NCBI GenBank assembly: GCA_903842475.1
Contig: CAIMMA010000022.1
Location: 1-17,050 of the forward strand
From: an uncultured bacterium
Lineage (GTDB): Bacteria; Desulfobacterota; Desulfobulbia; Desulfobulbales; Desulfobulbaceae
Direction of reading: 5' to 3'
Length of the DNA stretch: 17,050 nucleotides
Shown: positions 1 to 6,694 of the stretch, in pieces
How positions within the stretch are numbered: the stretch's first letter is position 1
How the letters are laid out: every line of letters starts with the position of its first letter
The notes under the pieces: model-generated
Database searches by the model: none
What the model was told of the DNA's origin: nothing
What the model saw: only the letters and a program-made list of their open reading frames with translations
Program-made: the position numbers and the translations under genes

Positions 1-4
1 ATGT

Positions 5-20
5 CACGGTCCTCCCTCCG
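5..20 (-). promoter_or_regulatory. Shine-Dalgarno and probable start of a gene running off the left edge
   Basis: On the minus strand the bases complementary to 10-20 read CGGAGGGAGGA, a very strong ribosome-binding site. It is followed within the last bases of the window by a GTG (complement of 5-7) and by AT at the edge, which could complete an ATG. A minus-strand gene therefore probably starts at or just beyond position 1. Nothing of its product can be read. Its 5' leader and a sigma-54-type promoter lie just upstream. Confidence 0.5.
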
Positions 21-87
21 TATATCTGCTTGTTTGGTTGTGGCGACCCGTCTTGGCCTATCCAGGAGCGTGAATGTGCCTAGGTTT

Positions 88-104
88 AGCAAGACCTGCG
101 CCAA
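88..104 (-). promoter_or_regulatory. Candidate sigma-54 (-24/-12) promoter
   Basis: The minus strand reads TTGGCGCAGGTCTTGCT. Against the RpoN consensus YTGGCACGrNNNTTGCW it keeps the invariant GG (-24; complement of 101-102) and GC (-12; complement of 89-90), exactly ten bases apart, plus the flanking TGGC and TTGCT blocks. Transcription would start near position 77 and read left into the gene whose ribosome-binding site is at 10-20, leaving a leader of about 70 bases. The nearest regulator gene is a degenerate sigma-54 activator at 267-1296. The match was found by eye, and chance matches to the looser parts of the consensus do occur. Confidence 0.6.
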
Positions 105-205
105 AATTTGGATGTTTACCTAATACGTTGAAATTAAGAAAATATTAAGAAGTGAACAGGCGGGCGTTTTTTTTCAGGCAACGTGTTGCAATGCTGGGGA
201 GAGGT

Positions 206-234
206 TGCATGTGTTACAAAGCGTACCACATGCA
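206..234. repeat. Near-perfect palindrome, possible activator-binding site
   Basis: TGCATGTGTTAC (206-217) and GTACCACATGCA (223-234) form 12-base arms with one mismatch around a 5-base centre. No run of T follows on either strand, so it is not a good intrinsic terminator. Its centre is about 118 bases upstream of the -24 element of the sigma-54 promoter at 88-104, a usual distance for an enhancer-type site of a Fis-family activator. It also lies just downstream of the broken activator gene. The role is inferred. Confidence 0.4.
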
Positions 235-266
235 TTGCTGTGATACAGCGGACAGAGGGAGAGCTG

Positions 267-1296
267 TCAGCGGGCAGGAGTGTTGGCAAGGATTCGTGCC
301 AGTCGCTGCCGGGAAATGCCTGAAATCCGGGCGGCCTCGGACTGGTTGCCATGACATTGCTCCAGGGTGACGACCACCAGCTGCCTGGTGGCCTGTTCGA
401 GAGTGGCCAGGTGTTCGGTTTGGGTGCCGGTCAGCAGGGTATCGGTCGCCGGCGCCTGGTTTGTGTTGGTCTGGAAGGATGGGGTCTGTTTATCAAGCCA
501 TTTGGTGAAATGCTGCAGGGTGAGGGTACCTGTCCTGTTGCGGCTGACGGCGTCTTGAATCATTGTTTTTAATTCCCGGATGTTGCCGGGGTAGTCATGG
601 CGGGTCAGCGCGAACAGTGCCTCATCGGAGAGAACGGGAGTGATTTGGCAAGTGCCTCCGCGGTTTGTGCGATGTAATGCTTGAGCAGCAAGGGAATGTC
701 CTCGCACCGTTCACGCAAGGGTGGCACATGGATATGGTGGACCGAAAGACGATAATAGAGATCTTTACGGAATTGCCCGGTGTTCTGCAGCCTGGCGAGA
801 TCCAGGTTGGTCGATACCACCACCCGGATGTCGGCCATCCGGATCGTGTCGGCGCCGAGCGGCAGAAATTCTCCTTCCTGGAGCAGGCGCAGCAATTTTA
901 CCTGCGACTCATGACTCAGTTCGCCGATTTCGTCTAAATGCAGCGTGCCGCCCCCGGCTTTTTCGATCAACCCCTGCCGTCACTCCGTTGCCCCGGTAAA
1001 TTCAGGCAGTGGACAGCCGTCTCCACATCCTCTACTCCGGTAACGACGATAACCGGCAATTCGGGATGGTGTTCGCCAGTCAGGCTGAGAATCTCCTCAC
1101 CCGACACCTCCGGCATAGTGAGATCAAGGAGCACCAGGTCATACCGCCCCTGCGCCAGCAAGACCTCGACATCCCGGCTGTCCTGGCATTCAACCACGTG
1201 ATTGATCCCATGCGACCGCATGGCCAAGGTGAGACTGCGGAGCGAGACCGCATTGTCATCAATGATGAGGATCGAATTGGCGGGATACAGCGGCAT
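267..1296 (-). pseudogene. Degenerate NtrC-type sigma-54 response regulator
   Basis: This is a relic of a receiver / AAA+ / Fis-HTH activator. The start at 1296 has a TTGGAG ribosome-binding site seven bases upstream. The receiver part has the acidic pair (IIDD) and the phosphoacceptor Asp58 in LLDLTMP. It then breaks near 1000-1015, after ETAVHCL, and resumes in another frame at EFTGATE, the remains of the GAFTGA loop that contacts sigma-54. The end of the receiver, the linker and the Walker A region are therefore missing, roughly 115 residues by comparison with NtrC. A TGA at 980-982 sits where Arg is expected. The AAA+ core (AGGGTLHLDEIGELS) then reads well to about 640, where a one-base loss near 636-640 shifts the frame. 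The last part carries PGNIREL and a C-terminal Fis-type HTH (NQSEAARISGISRQRL). Without Walker A it cannot be a working ATPase. Confidence 0.88.
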
Positions 1297-1453
1297 TATG
1301 CACTCCAAGAAAGAAGGTGCATTACGCAACACGCTCGTTTTTGGGGGCGATTGTCACTTGATGGCCAACCGTCACAAAATAATTCTGCAACGGCCTGCGG
1401 AAAGATATCACCGATTGGCTTCGGTAGACTGAAGCGTTGAAGAGAAAGCAGGG

Positions 1454-1858
1454 TTATGCTCCTTGCTCTTTTCGCATCCAATCTGCAAACACCCTGTCGA
1501 TGGTGCTTGTGTGGTGGAGGAACCAATCTATCAAAAAATCTATGATATCCACGCCCGCGGTATCGGATTTTTGGATTGCGAGCCTGTTTGTTCTGGAGGA
1601 AAGTTGGTCAAGCAGTTCAAAATGCAGGTTCTTGTGTTCTATGAAATCGGGATAACCGGCCGCAAACATAATATTTTCTTCGCTGATAAAATGAAAACGG
1701 GCATAGGCTGAGAGTTCTGAAATTAAGGCATTCTGGCGTTCAAGATTGTCGGATTGTCTCAGTTCATTTGCAAGACGATTAATAAGGTTGAGAAAAAAAT
1801 GATGCTGGAAGTCAATATCTTCGATTCCAAGTTCGTACTTTGAATGCCATTCAATCAT
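1454..1858 (-). CDS. Bacteriohemerythrin
   Basis: This 134-residue single-domain hemerythrin is the usual length for bacterial stand-alone members. It binds O2 at a non-haem di-iron site in the cytoplasm and is commonly linked to oxygen sensing, storage or delivery in microaerobes and anaerobes. The expected ligands are visible: the GIEDIDFQHH block (His19/20), HFISEE (His56, Glu60), IEHKNLH (His75, His79), and HHTSTID near the C-terminus (His116, Asp121). I chose the ATG at 1858 because the protein then begins MIEWHSKYELGIEDID, as in the family. An AAGG lies about 11 bases upstream, a weak site. An in-frame extension to 1948 is possible but has no family-like sequence. There is no signal peptide and no fused signalling domain. 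It is flanked by a dead regulator gene and a transposase remnant, so its own transcription unit is likely. Confidence 0.93.
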   Translation of the reverse strand: MIEWHSKYELGIEDIDFQHHFFLNLINRLANELRQSDNLERQNALISELSAYARFHFISEENIMFAAGYPDFIEHKNLHFELLDQLSSRTNRLAIQKSDTAGVDIIDFLIDWFLHHTSTIDRVFADWMRKEQGA

Positions 1859-1966
1859 ATCGGTCTTAACCTTGATTCCTGTATTGTAGCCCCTAAAGTT
1901 CCCACGCCATCCGAGCACCCCGAGCCAGATTAACTGTTTGTAATGCAAATATTTTCAAACAGAAAA

Positions 1967-2025
1967 GCAGCTCCGGATGTAATATGCTTTGGTTACGTTG
2001 ATACAACGACAAAAAACGGAGCTGC
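1967..2025. repeat. 9-bp inverted repeat covering the transposase ribosome-binding site
   Basis: GCAGCTCCG (1967-1975) is exactly complementary to CGGAGCTGC (2017-2025), with 41 bases between. The right arm contains GGAG, the Shine-Dalgarno candidate for the GTG start at 2027. A transcript entering from outside could fold so that the site is hidden, a device known in several insertion sequences. That role is inferred. The stem is short and the loop long. Confidence 0.4.
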
Positions 2026-2026
2026 C

Positions 2027-2269
2027 GTGAGGAAGGATAGCTCATTTTCATTGTCCAACCAACGGGAAATCGAGAGGCATGGTCTTCATGTTGAATTCGA
2101 GGTCAGCAACGTCATCAATGAACTGGGGATGAGCACCTTGCTCCACCAGTCCGGAATTCGGCAAGGGAAGGGCTGCCCACCCATCACTTTACTCTTTGTC
2201 TTGCTCGTCCTCCCTGTCATCCAACCCAGCCTTTCTTCTTTCTGTTCCGCCTCGCAACATCGGCGCTAA
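2027..2269 (+). pseudogene. N-terminal remnant of an IS4-like transposase
   Basis: This 80-codon reading frame starts at a GTG with GGAG five bases upstream. Its centre, LLHQSGIRQGKGCPPITLL followed by a hydrophobic LLVLP stretch, resembles the N-terminal region of IS4-type transposases, which have a leucine-rich SGIRKxKG block before the catalytic domain. The frame ends at 2269. Another frame (IGANRHVVLDG, about 2252-2284) could be the next few residues after a frameshift. No DDE catalytic domain follows, because the Trm5-like gene begins by 2402. I see no convincing terminal inverted repeats or target duplication, so the element cannot be delimited. The family assignment is from remembered sequence pattern only. 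Confidence 0.6.
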
Positions 2270-2345
2270 CCGCCATGTCGTGCTGGATGGCCTTATGGTC
2301 ATTGTTGGCAAATAGTATGCTGAGTACCACATGCGAGTGCCGAAG

Positions 2346-2405
2346 CTAGCACAGGCAGCAAAGAGGTGCCAGTAAAGCGACGGTGCTGGCCGGCTTGGCG
2401 CTCAT
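2346..2405 (-). pseudogene. Tiny ORF overlapping the Trm5-like stop codon, probably a truncated gene
   Basis: The ATG at 2403-2405 overlaps the TGA of the upstream methyltransferase gene (ATGA), the usual arrangement for translational coupling. Codon choice is like that of the neighbouring real genes, and the peptide MSAKPASTVALLAPLCCLC looks like the start of a membrane or exported protein. It stops after 19 codons, and the transposase remnant follows directly. It may be the stump of a former downstream gene in the operon, or chance. Confidence 0.3.
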
Positions 2406-3235
2406 CGAGCGGCATCGATCACCGCGTCCAGGCAGAGCCGGTACACGGCCGGGCCGCAGTGCCCGCAGCGTGTGATTCCGAGAGCTTGCATCCGTCGGCC
2501 CTGTTCCCGGCAGGCGGTCTCGACTTTGGTCCGGGTGGCGGTGCTGCATCCCTTGGCCTGCATGTCGTAATAGTGCAGGATGCCGCCGGGTTGCAGGGCC
2601 GCAAGAGCACAGGGGAGCAGGGCTTCGCCTCCATGGGGCAAGGCGACCAGGATCCGGTCGAATTTTTGATCAAGCATGGGCAGCACCCAGGTCACCTCGC
2701 CCTCAAGGCAGCGCACGCCGGTAATTTTCGGGTTAGCCTGGAGGTTTTGCAGGGCATAGGCATGGGCCATCGGGTTTTTTTCAATGCCGATCACTTCGCG
2801 TGCGCCGCTGTGGCGGGCAATGACCAGAGGGAAGGGGCCGATACCCGAGCAAAGCACGGCCACCGTCTCTCCCGGTTGCACCAGGGCCGCGATCCGAGCC
2901 CGCTCATGGGCGGAGCGCACCGAAAAATAGACTCGGGCCAGATCGAGGTGGAGGTTGATGCCATTTTCCCGGTGCACCGTGGTCAAGCGCTGCTCGCCGG
3001 CGATGATCGCCAGCGGCAGGGTGCGGTATTCGCCGTGGTACTGGCCGTCCCGTTTGGCCACTACGCGAACGTTGGTGTGCAGGGCCAGAATGATCTCGCC
3101 GATTTCCCGATCCAGAGATGCCAGTTCCGGAGCCACCATGACCACCGCGATATCACCCACCCGATCGAAGCCGCCCGGAAGCCGGGTGGGGTCAACGGCC
3201 GGAAAACGGGCCTGCAGGGTTTTTCTGAGGTTCAT
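2402..3235 (-). CDS. Trm5/TYW2-type class I SAM-dependent methyltransferase
   Basis: This 277-residue protein is related to archaeal and eukaryotic Trm5 (tRNA guanine-37 N1-methyltransferase, Met-10+ family). Landmarks in order: the N-terminal GGFDRVGDIAVV block (21-32), HRENGINLHLDLARVYFSVR with ERARI (88-115; Trm5 proteins have YFSPRLxxER), the SAM-binding loop VLCSGIGPFPLVIA (127-140; compare FAGIGPF), the acidic IEKNP (151-155), and ALPHGG (198-203), the counterpart of the NLPH catalytic motif. The start at 3235 follows GGAGG by six bases. No membrane segment or signal peptide is seen. Most bacteria methylate G37 with the unrelated TrmD, so this is an extra or specialised enzyme, and its tRNA substrate is unproven. 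It lies 84 bases downstream of the cytochrome gene but is separated from it by a terminator. Confidence 0.85.
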   Translation of the reverse strand: MNLRKTLQARFPAVDPTRLPGGFDRVGDIAVVMVAPELASLDREIGEIILALHTNVRVVAKRDGQYHGEYRTLPLAIIAGEQRLTTVHRENGINLHLDLARVYFSVRSAHERARIAALVQPGETVAVLCSGIGPFPLVIARHSGAREVIGIEKNPMAHAYALQNLQANPKITGVRCLEGEVTWVLPMLDQKFDRILVALPHGGEALLPCALAALQPGGILHYYDMQAKGCSTATRTKVETACREQGRRMQALGITRCGHCGPAVYRLCLDAVIDAAR

Positions 3236-3262
3236 GGGCTGCCTCCGAATGCGGGGGGAATG

Positions 3263-3291
3263 AAAAAGCCCCGGCAAGCATTGCCGGGGCT
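3263..3291 (-). terminator. Intrinsic terminator of the pentaheme cytochrome gene
   Basis: An 11-bp perfect stem, AGCCCCGGCAA (3267-3277) with TTGCCGGGGCT (3281-3291), encloses a 3-base loop. Read on the minus strand it is followed by TTTTTC. It sits 28 bases past the cytochrome stop and 28 bases before the methyltransferase start, so it should largely uncouple the two genes. Confidence 0.88.
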
Positions 3292-3318
3292 GAACGGGAG
3301 CGTGGAGCGAGCGAGCGT

Positions 3319-4542
3319 TTACCGCTTCAGGCTGACCTCCTTGGTAACCTTGTGGATGGGGAACTCGGCCTCCGGTACGCCCGGCAACTGCCGGAAGGTG
3401 AGGACCGCTTCCACCACCGCGTCCTGGACGCCTTCGGGGAGTTTCACCTCGATGGTTTCTTTTTTCGGCACAAAGGGCTGCAGGCTGGTGTCGCGGATCA
3501 GGGTCAGTTTGCGGTTGGCCGCGTAGACCATGGTGTTGTCGTCATAGCCCAGCCGGTGCTGGGGCATGTAGGTCTTGGTTTCCTGGTACAGTTCCTTGCC
3601 GTCTTTGGCGGTCACCTTGATGTCCAGGGTTACCCGGTTGGGAGACGGACAGCCATCGGGGAAACGGTGGCCTATTCGGCTCACCACCTCGCTGTTGATG
3701 ACCACCATCGGAATGAATTCCTTGGCGTTTGGTTTCATCCGATAGCCGATGACGTTCATGTTGAGGTCGATCCACTCGCTCAAGCGTTTGGACGTCTGGG
3801 CTTTATCCTGATAGTTGGGCGGGAACCGGTGACCGCCTTCCTTGCTCATGTGGCAATCCTGGCAGGATTGGGTGCCGCCCATGGGCACGTAAAACTGCTG
3901 GTGGCTGTCGAAGGTGGAGGTGCACCACATCGGTTCGTCGTAATGCTGGACATTCGGACCCTGGTGGCACTGCGCGCAAAAGATGGTGTCACGCAGCATC
4001 TCGCTTTTAGCCGCAGTGGTGAATCGCTTGTCATCGTGCTTGCCCGCATATTTAGGTCCGTAGATAACGTCGGGCTGGGGATTGCCGTCGCGGAACTTGC
4101 GCAGGATGGCGTTGCGGTTATGACAGACGATGCAGGTAATCTGCAGTTTGTTGAGCACCTTCTCGTCGCCGTCGACGATGGCTTGGGCAATTTCCTGGGC
4201 CACCGCTTCGGAGGCGTCCATCATCTGGGGCAGGTGGCATTCAATGCACGGCTTGAGGAATTCCCGCGTCCCAGGCGCTACTTCCCGCGATTTTTTCAGT
4301 TCCGTGTCCCGGGAATTGACATACCCCTGGAAGGTGGCCAGCGTCCTGCCGATGGGGCCGATCAGCGGCTTGGCATGGAGCGATTGCTCCCACTGGGCAT
4401 GAACCTCCTGGTGGCACTCCTTGCAGCTCGAGGCATCGTAGAGCTGCACCAGTTCGTCAAGGGTCTGCACTTCTTTTCCCGGCGAAACGCCGGGGATGGC
4501 CGCCAACAGCAGTGCTGTGACTGCTACCCGAATCAGCTTCAT
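3319..4542 (-). CDS. Periplasmic pentaheme cytochrome c
   Basis: This 407-residue exported protein has five CxxCH haem-binding motifs: CKECH (40-44), CIECH (99-103), CIVCH (137-141), CAQCH (189-193) and CQDCH (227-231). A Sec signal peptide covers about residues 1-22 (MKLIRVAVTALLLAAIPG), with no lipobox Cys. The last 160 residues or so contain no haem motif and look like a beta-rich domain (GHRFPDGCPSPN at 291-302, then TLDIKVTAKDGK). The start at 4542 has GAGGAGGG just upstream; longer in-frame starts lack one and would bury the signal peptide. Such proteins carry electrons across the periplasm to or from membrane or extracellular partners. The layout recalls the ExtK/ExtL-like cytochromes of metal-reducing Geobacter, but I cannot confirm that. 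The gene ends in a terminator and appears monocistronic. Confidence 0.9.
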   Translation of the reverse strand: MKLIRVAVTALLLAAIPGVSPGKEVQTLDELVQLYDASSCKECHQEVHAQWEQSLHAKPLIGPIGRTLATFQGYVNSRDTELKKSREVAPGTREFLKPCIECHLPQMMDASEAVAQEIAQAIVDGDEKVLNKLQITCIVCHNRNAILRKFRDGNPQPDVIYGPKYAGKHDDKRFTTAAKSEMLRDTIFCAQCHQGPNVQHYDEPMWCTSTFDSHQQFYVPMGGTQSCQDCHMSKEGGHRFPPNYQDKAQTSKRLSEWIDLNMNVIGYRMKPNAKEFIPMVVINSEVVSRIGHRFPDGCPSPNRVTLDIKVTAKDGKELYQETKTYMPQHRLGYDDNTMVYAANRKLTLIRDTSLQPFVPKKETIEVKLPEGVQDAVVEAVLTFRQLPGVPEAEFPIHKVTKEVSLKR

Positions 4543-4982
4543 GATACCCTCCTCTTCCTTGCGTGGTTGACCTGCTGGCGATCCCGCCGAGAGATCGTCT
4601 CGCTGGGACCGTGATGACTGCGGGGGGAAACCTGGATTTGAGGACGGCCTCGACCCGTGCGGCCAGCCGGTCCTCCTGGGGGCGGCGGTCTGGGGTCGAT
4701 CATCCTCTGTGTCGCAAATATTGTTCGATTTCCGGTATTTTTTCACCTTGTTTTTGTTGGCGGGACAGTTTTCAGACCGTTTATGTCGATTCTGACATCT
4801 CCTTGATTTTTCTTGCCATTGCAATATGGTAAGCATGGTAGGGGAACGTGCGTCTGGAACGTATGCGCGCTGCAAAAGCTTACGGCCTGCAAAGGGTCGG
4901 AAAACGGGTGCAGTGAGTGTCGCCATTGGTTTGGTTCGGTGCTGCTTCCAAATCCGGACATCAATCACAAATAAGAGCTGTT
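4543..4982. other. Divergent intergenic region between cytochrome and SagB-like genes
   Basis: These 440 bases hold no recognisable gene. The part next to the cytochrome is GC-rich; the middle (4720-4830) is AT-richer and is the likely promoter zone for both directions. A plus-strand candidate is TTGATT (4803-4808), 16 bases, TATGGT (4825-4830). A 46-codon minus-strand frame (M-I-D-P-R-P..., 4681 down to 4541) overlaps the cytochrome ATG as ATGA, but its Pro/Arg-rich composition and the lack of proper spacing to a ribosome-binding site make it unconvincing. Confidence 0.5.
4803..4830 (+). promoter_or_regulatory. Possible sigma-70 promoter for the SagB-like gene
   Basis: TTGATT (-35) and TATGGT (-10) are separated by 16 bases in the AT-richer part of the divergent intergenic region. 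The leader to the start codon at 4983 would be about 145 bases. The -10 is imperfect, so this is only a candidate. Confidence 0.3.
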
Positions 4983-6602
4983 ATGCACCCTAACGACTCC
5001 ATGGAAAAATCCGCGGCTGTTGAGCGTGTGGTTCGCTACCATCAGCGCACCAAACACCGGCTCGATCGCTTTGCGGCGGGTCCCGACCATCTGGACTGGG
5101 CGTCGCAACCCGATCCGTTCCGGCGGTTTGCCGGCACCGTCACCGTGCCCTTGCCGCTTGCCGCCGATCATCAACCGGCGCTTTTTTCCGATCTGTTCCG
5201 TCCCGGTACGATTGTTCCGGTACCGATGACGGTCGAGGCGATAGGGGCGCTGCTGGAATTGTCGTTCGGCCTTTCTGCCTGGAAGGCCTACGATGGCGAG
5301 CAATGGGCCTTGCGCTGTAATCCTTCGAGCGGCAATCTCCATCCCACTGAAAGTTACGTGGTGGCCTCGGGTTTGGATGGCCTTGCCGACGGCATCTATC
5401 ATTATGCCTGCCGCGATCATCTCCTCGAGCACCGGTGCGCGATCCGTCTGCCGTTTACCGGGCTGCTGGTCGGGCTCAGTTCCATCCATTGGCGCGAGGC
5501 CTGGAAATACGGGGAGCGGGCTTTTCGTTATTGTCAGCTCGATAGCGGCCATGCGCTCGCCGCCTTGCGGTATGCCGCCGGTGTGTTGGGCTGGCAGGTG
5601 CGCCTGCTGGACGCCTGGGGCGATGATGACCTCGCCGCCTTACTGGGCCTGGATCGGGAGGGAGATTTCGGTGTTGCCGAGCGGGAGGCGCCTGATCTGC
5701 TTTGCCTGGTGGCGTCGGCGCCGGGGGGGACGGTGGCCATCGAGCCGTTGGTGGCCGCAGCCGCCGCCGGTGCCTGGCAGGGGCGGGCGAATGTCCTGAG
5801 TCGGCGTCATGCATATCGCTGGCCGGCAATCGATCAGATCCATCAGGCTACCCGTAAGCCGCGAACGGAGGTGGCGACGATCCCCCCAATCAAGACGGCT
5901 GCTTGCCTGCCGACACCGTGTCAAACCCTCGCCGCCGCCCTTATTCGGCAGCGACGCAGTGCGCAGTCTTTTGATGACCGGGGTTTCGTCCGGATACCGG
6001 TGTTCTGGCGCCTGCTCGACGCCACCTTGTCGCGGCCCGGGTTGCCGCCCTTCGACGTCTGGCCGGAAACGCCGAGAGTGCATCTGCTGCTGTTTATCCA
6101 CCGGGTGGAGGGCCTTTCGCCGGGGGTCTATCTCTTCCTGCGGCGCGACGGCGTGGCCGCGGAACTCATGGCGTTGTTGCGGCCGGATTTTCAATGGGCG
6201 TCGGTGGCGCAGTGTCCCGCCCATTTCCATTTGTTTCGCTTGTTTACTGGGGAATGCCGCCAAACCGCCAAGGTGCTGTGCTGTCATCAGGATATCGCCG
6301 GGGACAGCGTCTTGAGCCTGGGCATGCTGGCGGAGTTCGACGCGGCGATGGCTGCGGGGAACTGGCAATACCGCCGGCTGTTCCGGGAGGCCGGGATGAT
6401 CGGTCAGGCGCTTTACCTGGAAGGCGAAGCCGCCGGTCTGCGCGGCACTGGGATCGGTTGTTTTTTTGACGATGCGGTCCATGAACTCTGCGGTCTGACC
6501 ACCACCCGTTTTCAAAGCCTCTATCACTTCACCCTCGGTTTGCCGCGGGAGGATCGGCGGCTGCAGACCCTGCCGCCGTACGGGCACTTGCTGCATTCCT
6601 GA
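4983..6602 (+). CDS. Twin-domain SagB/ThcOx-type nitroreductase-fold dehydrogenase
   Basis: This 539-residue protein has two nitroreductase-like halves. The first (about 75-260) carries the SagB signature NPSSGNLHPTESYVV (113-127) and WREAWKYGERAFRYCQLDSGHA (170-191), regions that bind FMN in the family. The second (about 315-530) begins LIRQRRSAQSFDDRG and contains NWQYRRLFREAGMIGQALYL (460-479) and a C-terminal YHFTLGLPREDRRLQTLPPY. The N-terminus YHQRTKH...LDWASQPDPFRRF is typical of long SagB-family proteins. SagB/ThcOx enzymes oxidise thiazolines and oxazolines in peptides, usually beside a YcaO cyclodehydratase. No YcaO, precursor peptide or transporter lies in this window, so the substrate here is unknown. 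The start at 4983 has only a weak AAGAG; the ATG at 5001 has none. It is cytoplasmic, with no signal peptide. The next gene follows after 92 bases. Confidence 0.88.
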   Translation: MHPNDSMEKSAAVERVVRYHQRTKHRLDRFAAGPDHLDWASQPDPFRRFAGTVTVPLPLAADHQPALFSDLFRPGTIVPVPMTVEAIGALLELSFGLSAWKAYDGEQWALRCNPSSGNLHPTESYVVASGLDGLADGIYHYACRDHLLEHRCAIRLPFTGLLVGLSSIHWREAWKYGERAFRYCQLDSGHALAALRYAAGVLGWQVRLLDAWGDDDLAALLGLDREGDFGVAEREAPDLLCLVASAPGGTVAIEPLVAAAAAGAWQGRANVLSRRHAYRWPAIDQIHQATRKPRTEVATIPPIKTAACLPTPCQTLAAALIRQRRSAQSFDDRGFVRIPVFWRLLDATLSRPGLPPFDVWPETPRVHLLLFIHRVEGLSPGVYLFLRRDGVAAELMALLRPDFQWASVAQCPAHFHLFRLFTGECRQTAKVLCCHQDIAGDSVLSLGMLAEFDAAMAAGNWQYRRLFREAGMIGQALYLEGEAAGLRGTGIGCFFDDAVHELCGLTTTRFQSLYHFTLGLPREDRRLQTLPPYGHLLHS

Positions 6603-6638
6603 GGGCGGCGATAGCATTGCGTTGTCCTGACACGGTCG

Positions 6639-6650
6639 TTTGCCGGCAAA
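6639..6650. repeat. Perfect 12-bp palindrome TTTGCCGGCAAA
   Basis: This is a self-complementary 12-mer in the gap between the SagB-like and cysteine-hydrolase genes, about 45 bases before the latter's start. It could be an operator half or a chance GC-rich palindrome. No T tract follows, so it is not a terminator. Confidence 0.25.
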
Positions 6651-6694
6651 GCAGCCAGCGCGATCTAACCTTATTACTGTGAGGAGAATACACC

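Noticed and set aside
2324..2334. GTACCACATGC shared with 223-233, a possible repeat linking the two degenerate regions
   Set aside because: Eleven-base matches between two places are expected many times by chance in 17 kb.
2366..4614. Two long plus-strand open frames (386 and 420 codons) opposite the methyltransferase and cytochrome genes
   Set aside because: They are antisense shadows of GC-rich genes. The minus-strand products have clear family motifs, and the plus-strand translations have none.
4541..4681. 46-codon upstream ORF ending as ATGA on the cytochrome start codon
   Set aside because: Its Pro/Arg/Gly-rich composition looks non-coding, and the only AGAGG touches the start codon with no spacing.
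4705..4776. Minus-strand peptide LSRQQKQGEKIPEIEQYLRHRG with protein-like composition in the divergent intergenic region
   Set aside because: It has no start codon after the upstream stop, is only about 22 codons long, and has no recognised family. It could be a gene relic, but there is no support.
4835..4993. 52-codon plus-strand frame overlapping the SagB-like start
   Set aside because: It has no ribosome-binding site, overlaps the likely leader, and has no recognisable product.
6606..6621. Possible sigma-54 promoter (CGGC...TTGC) before the cysteine hydrolase gene
   Set aside because: The GG-GC spacing is right, but the central CAC of the -24 block is absent. In GC-rich DNA such a match is likely by chance.
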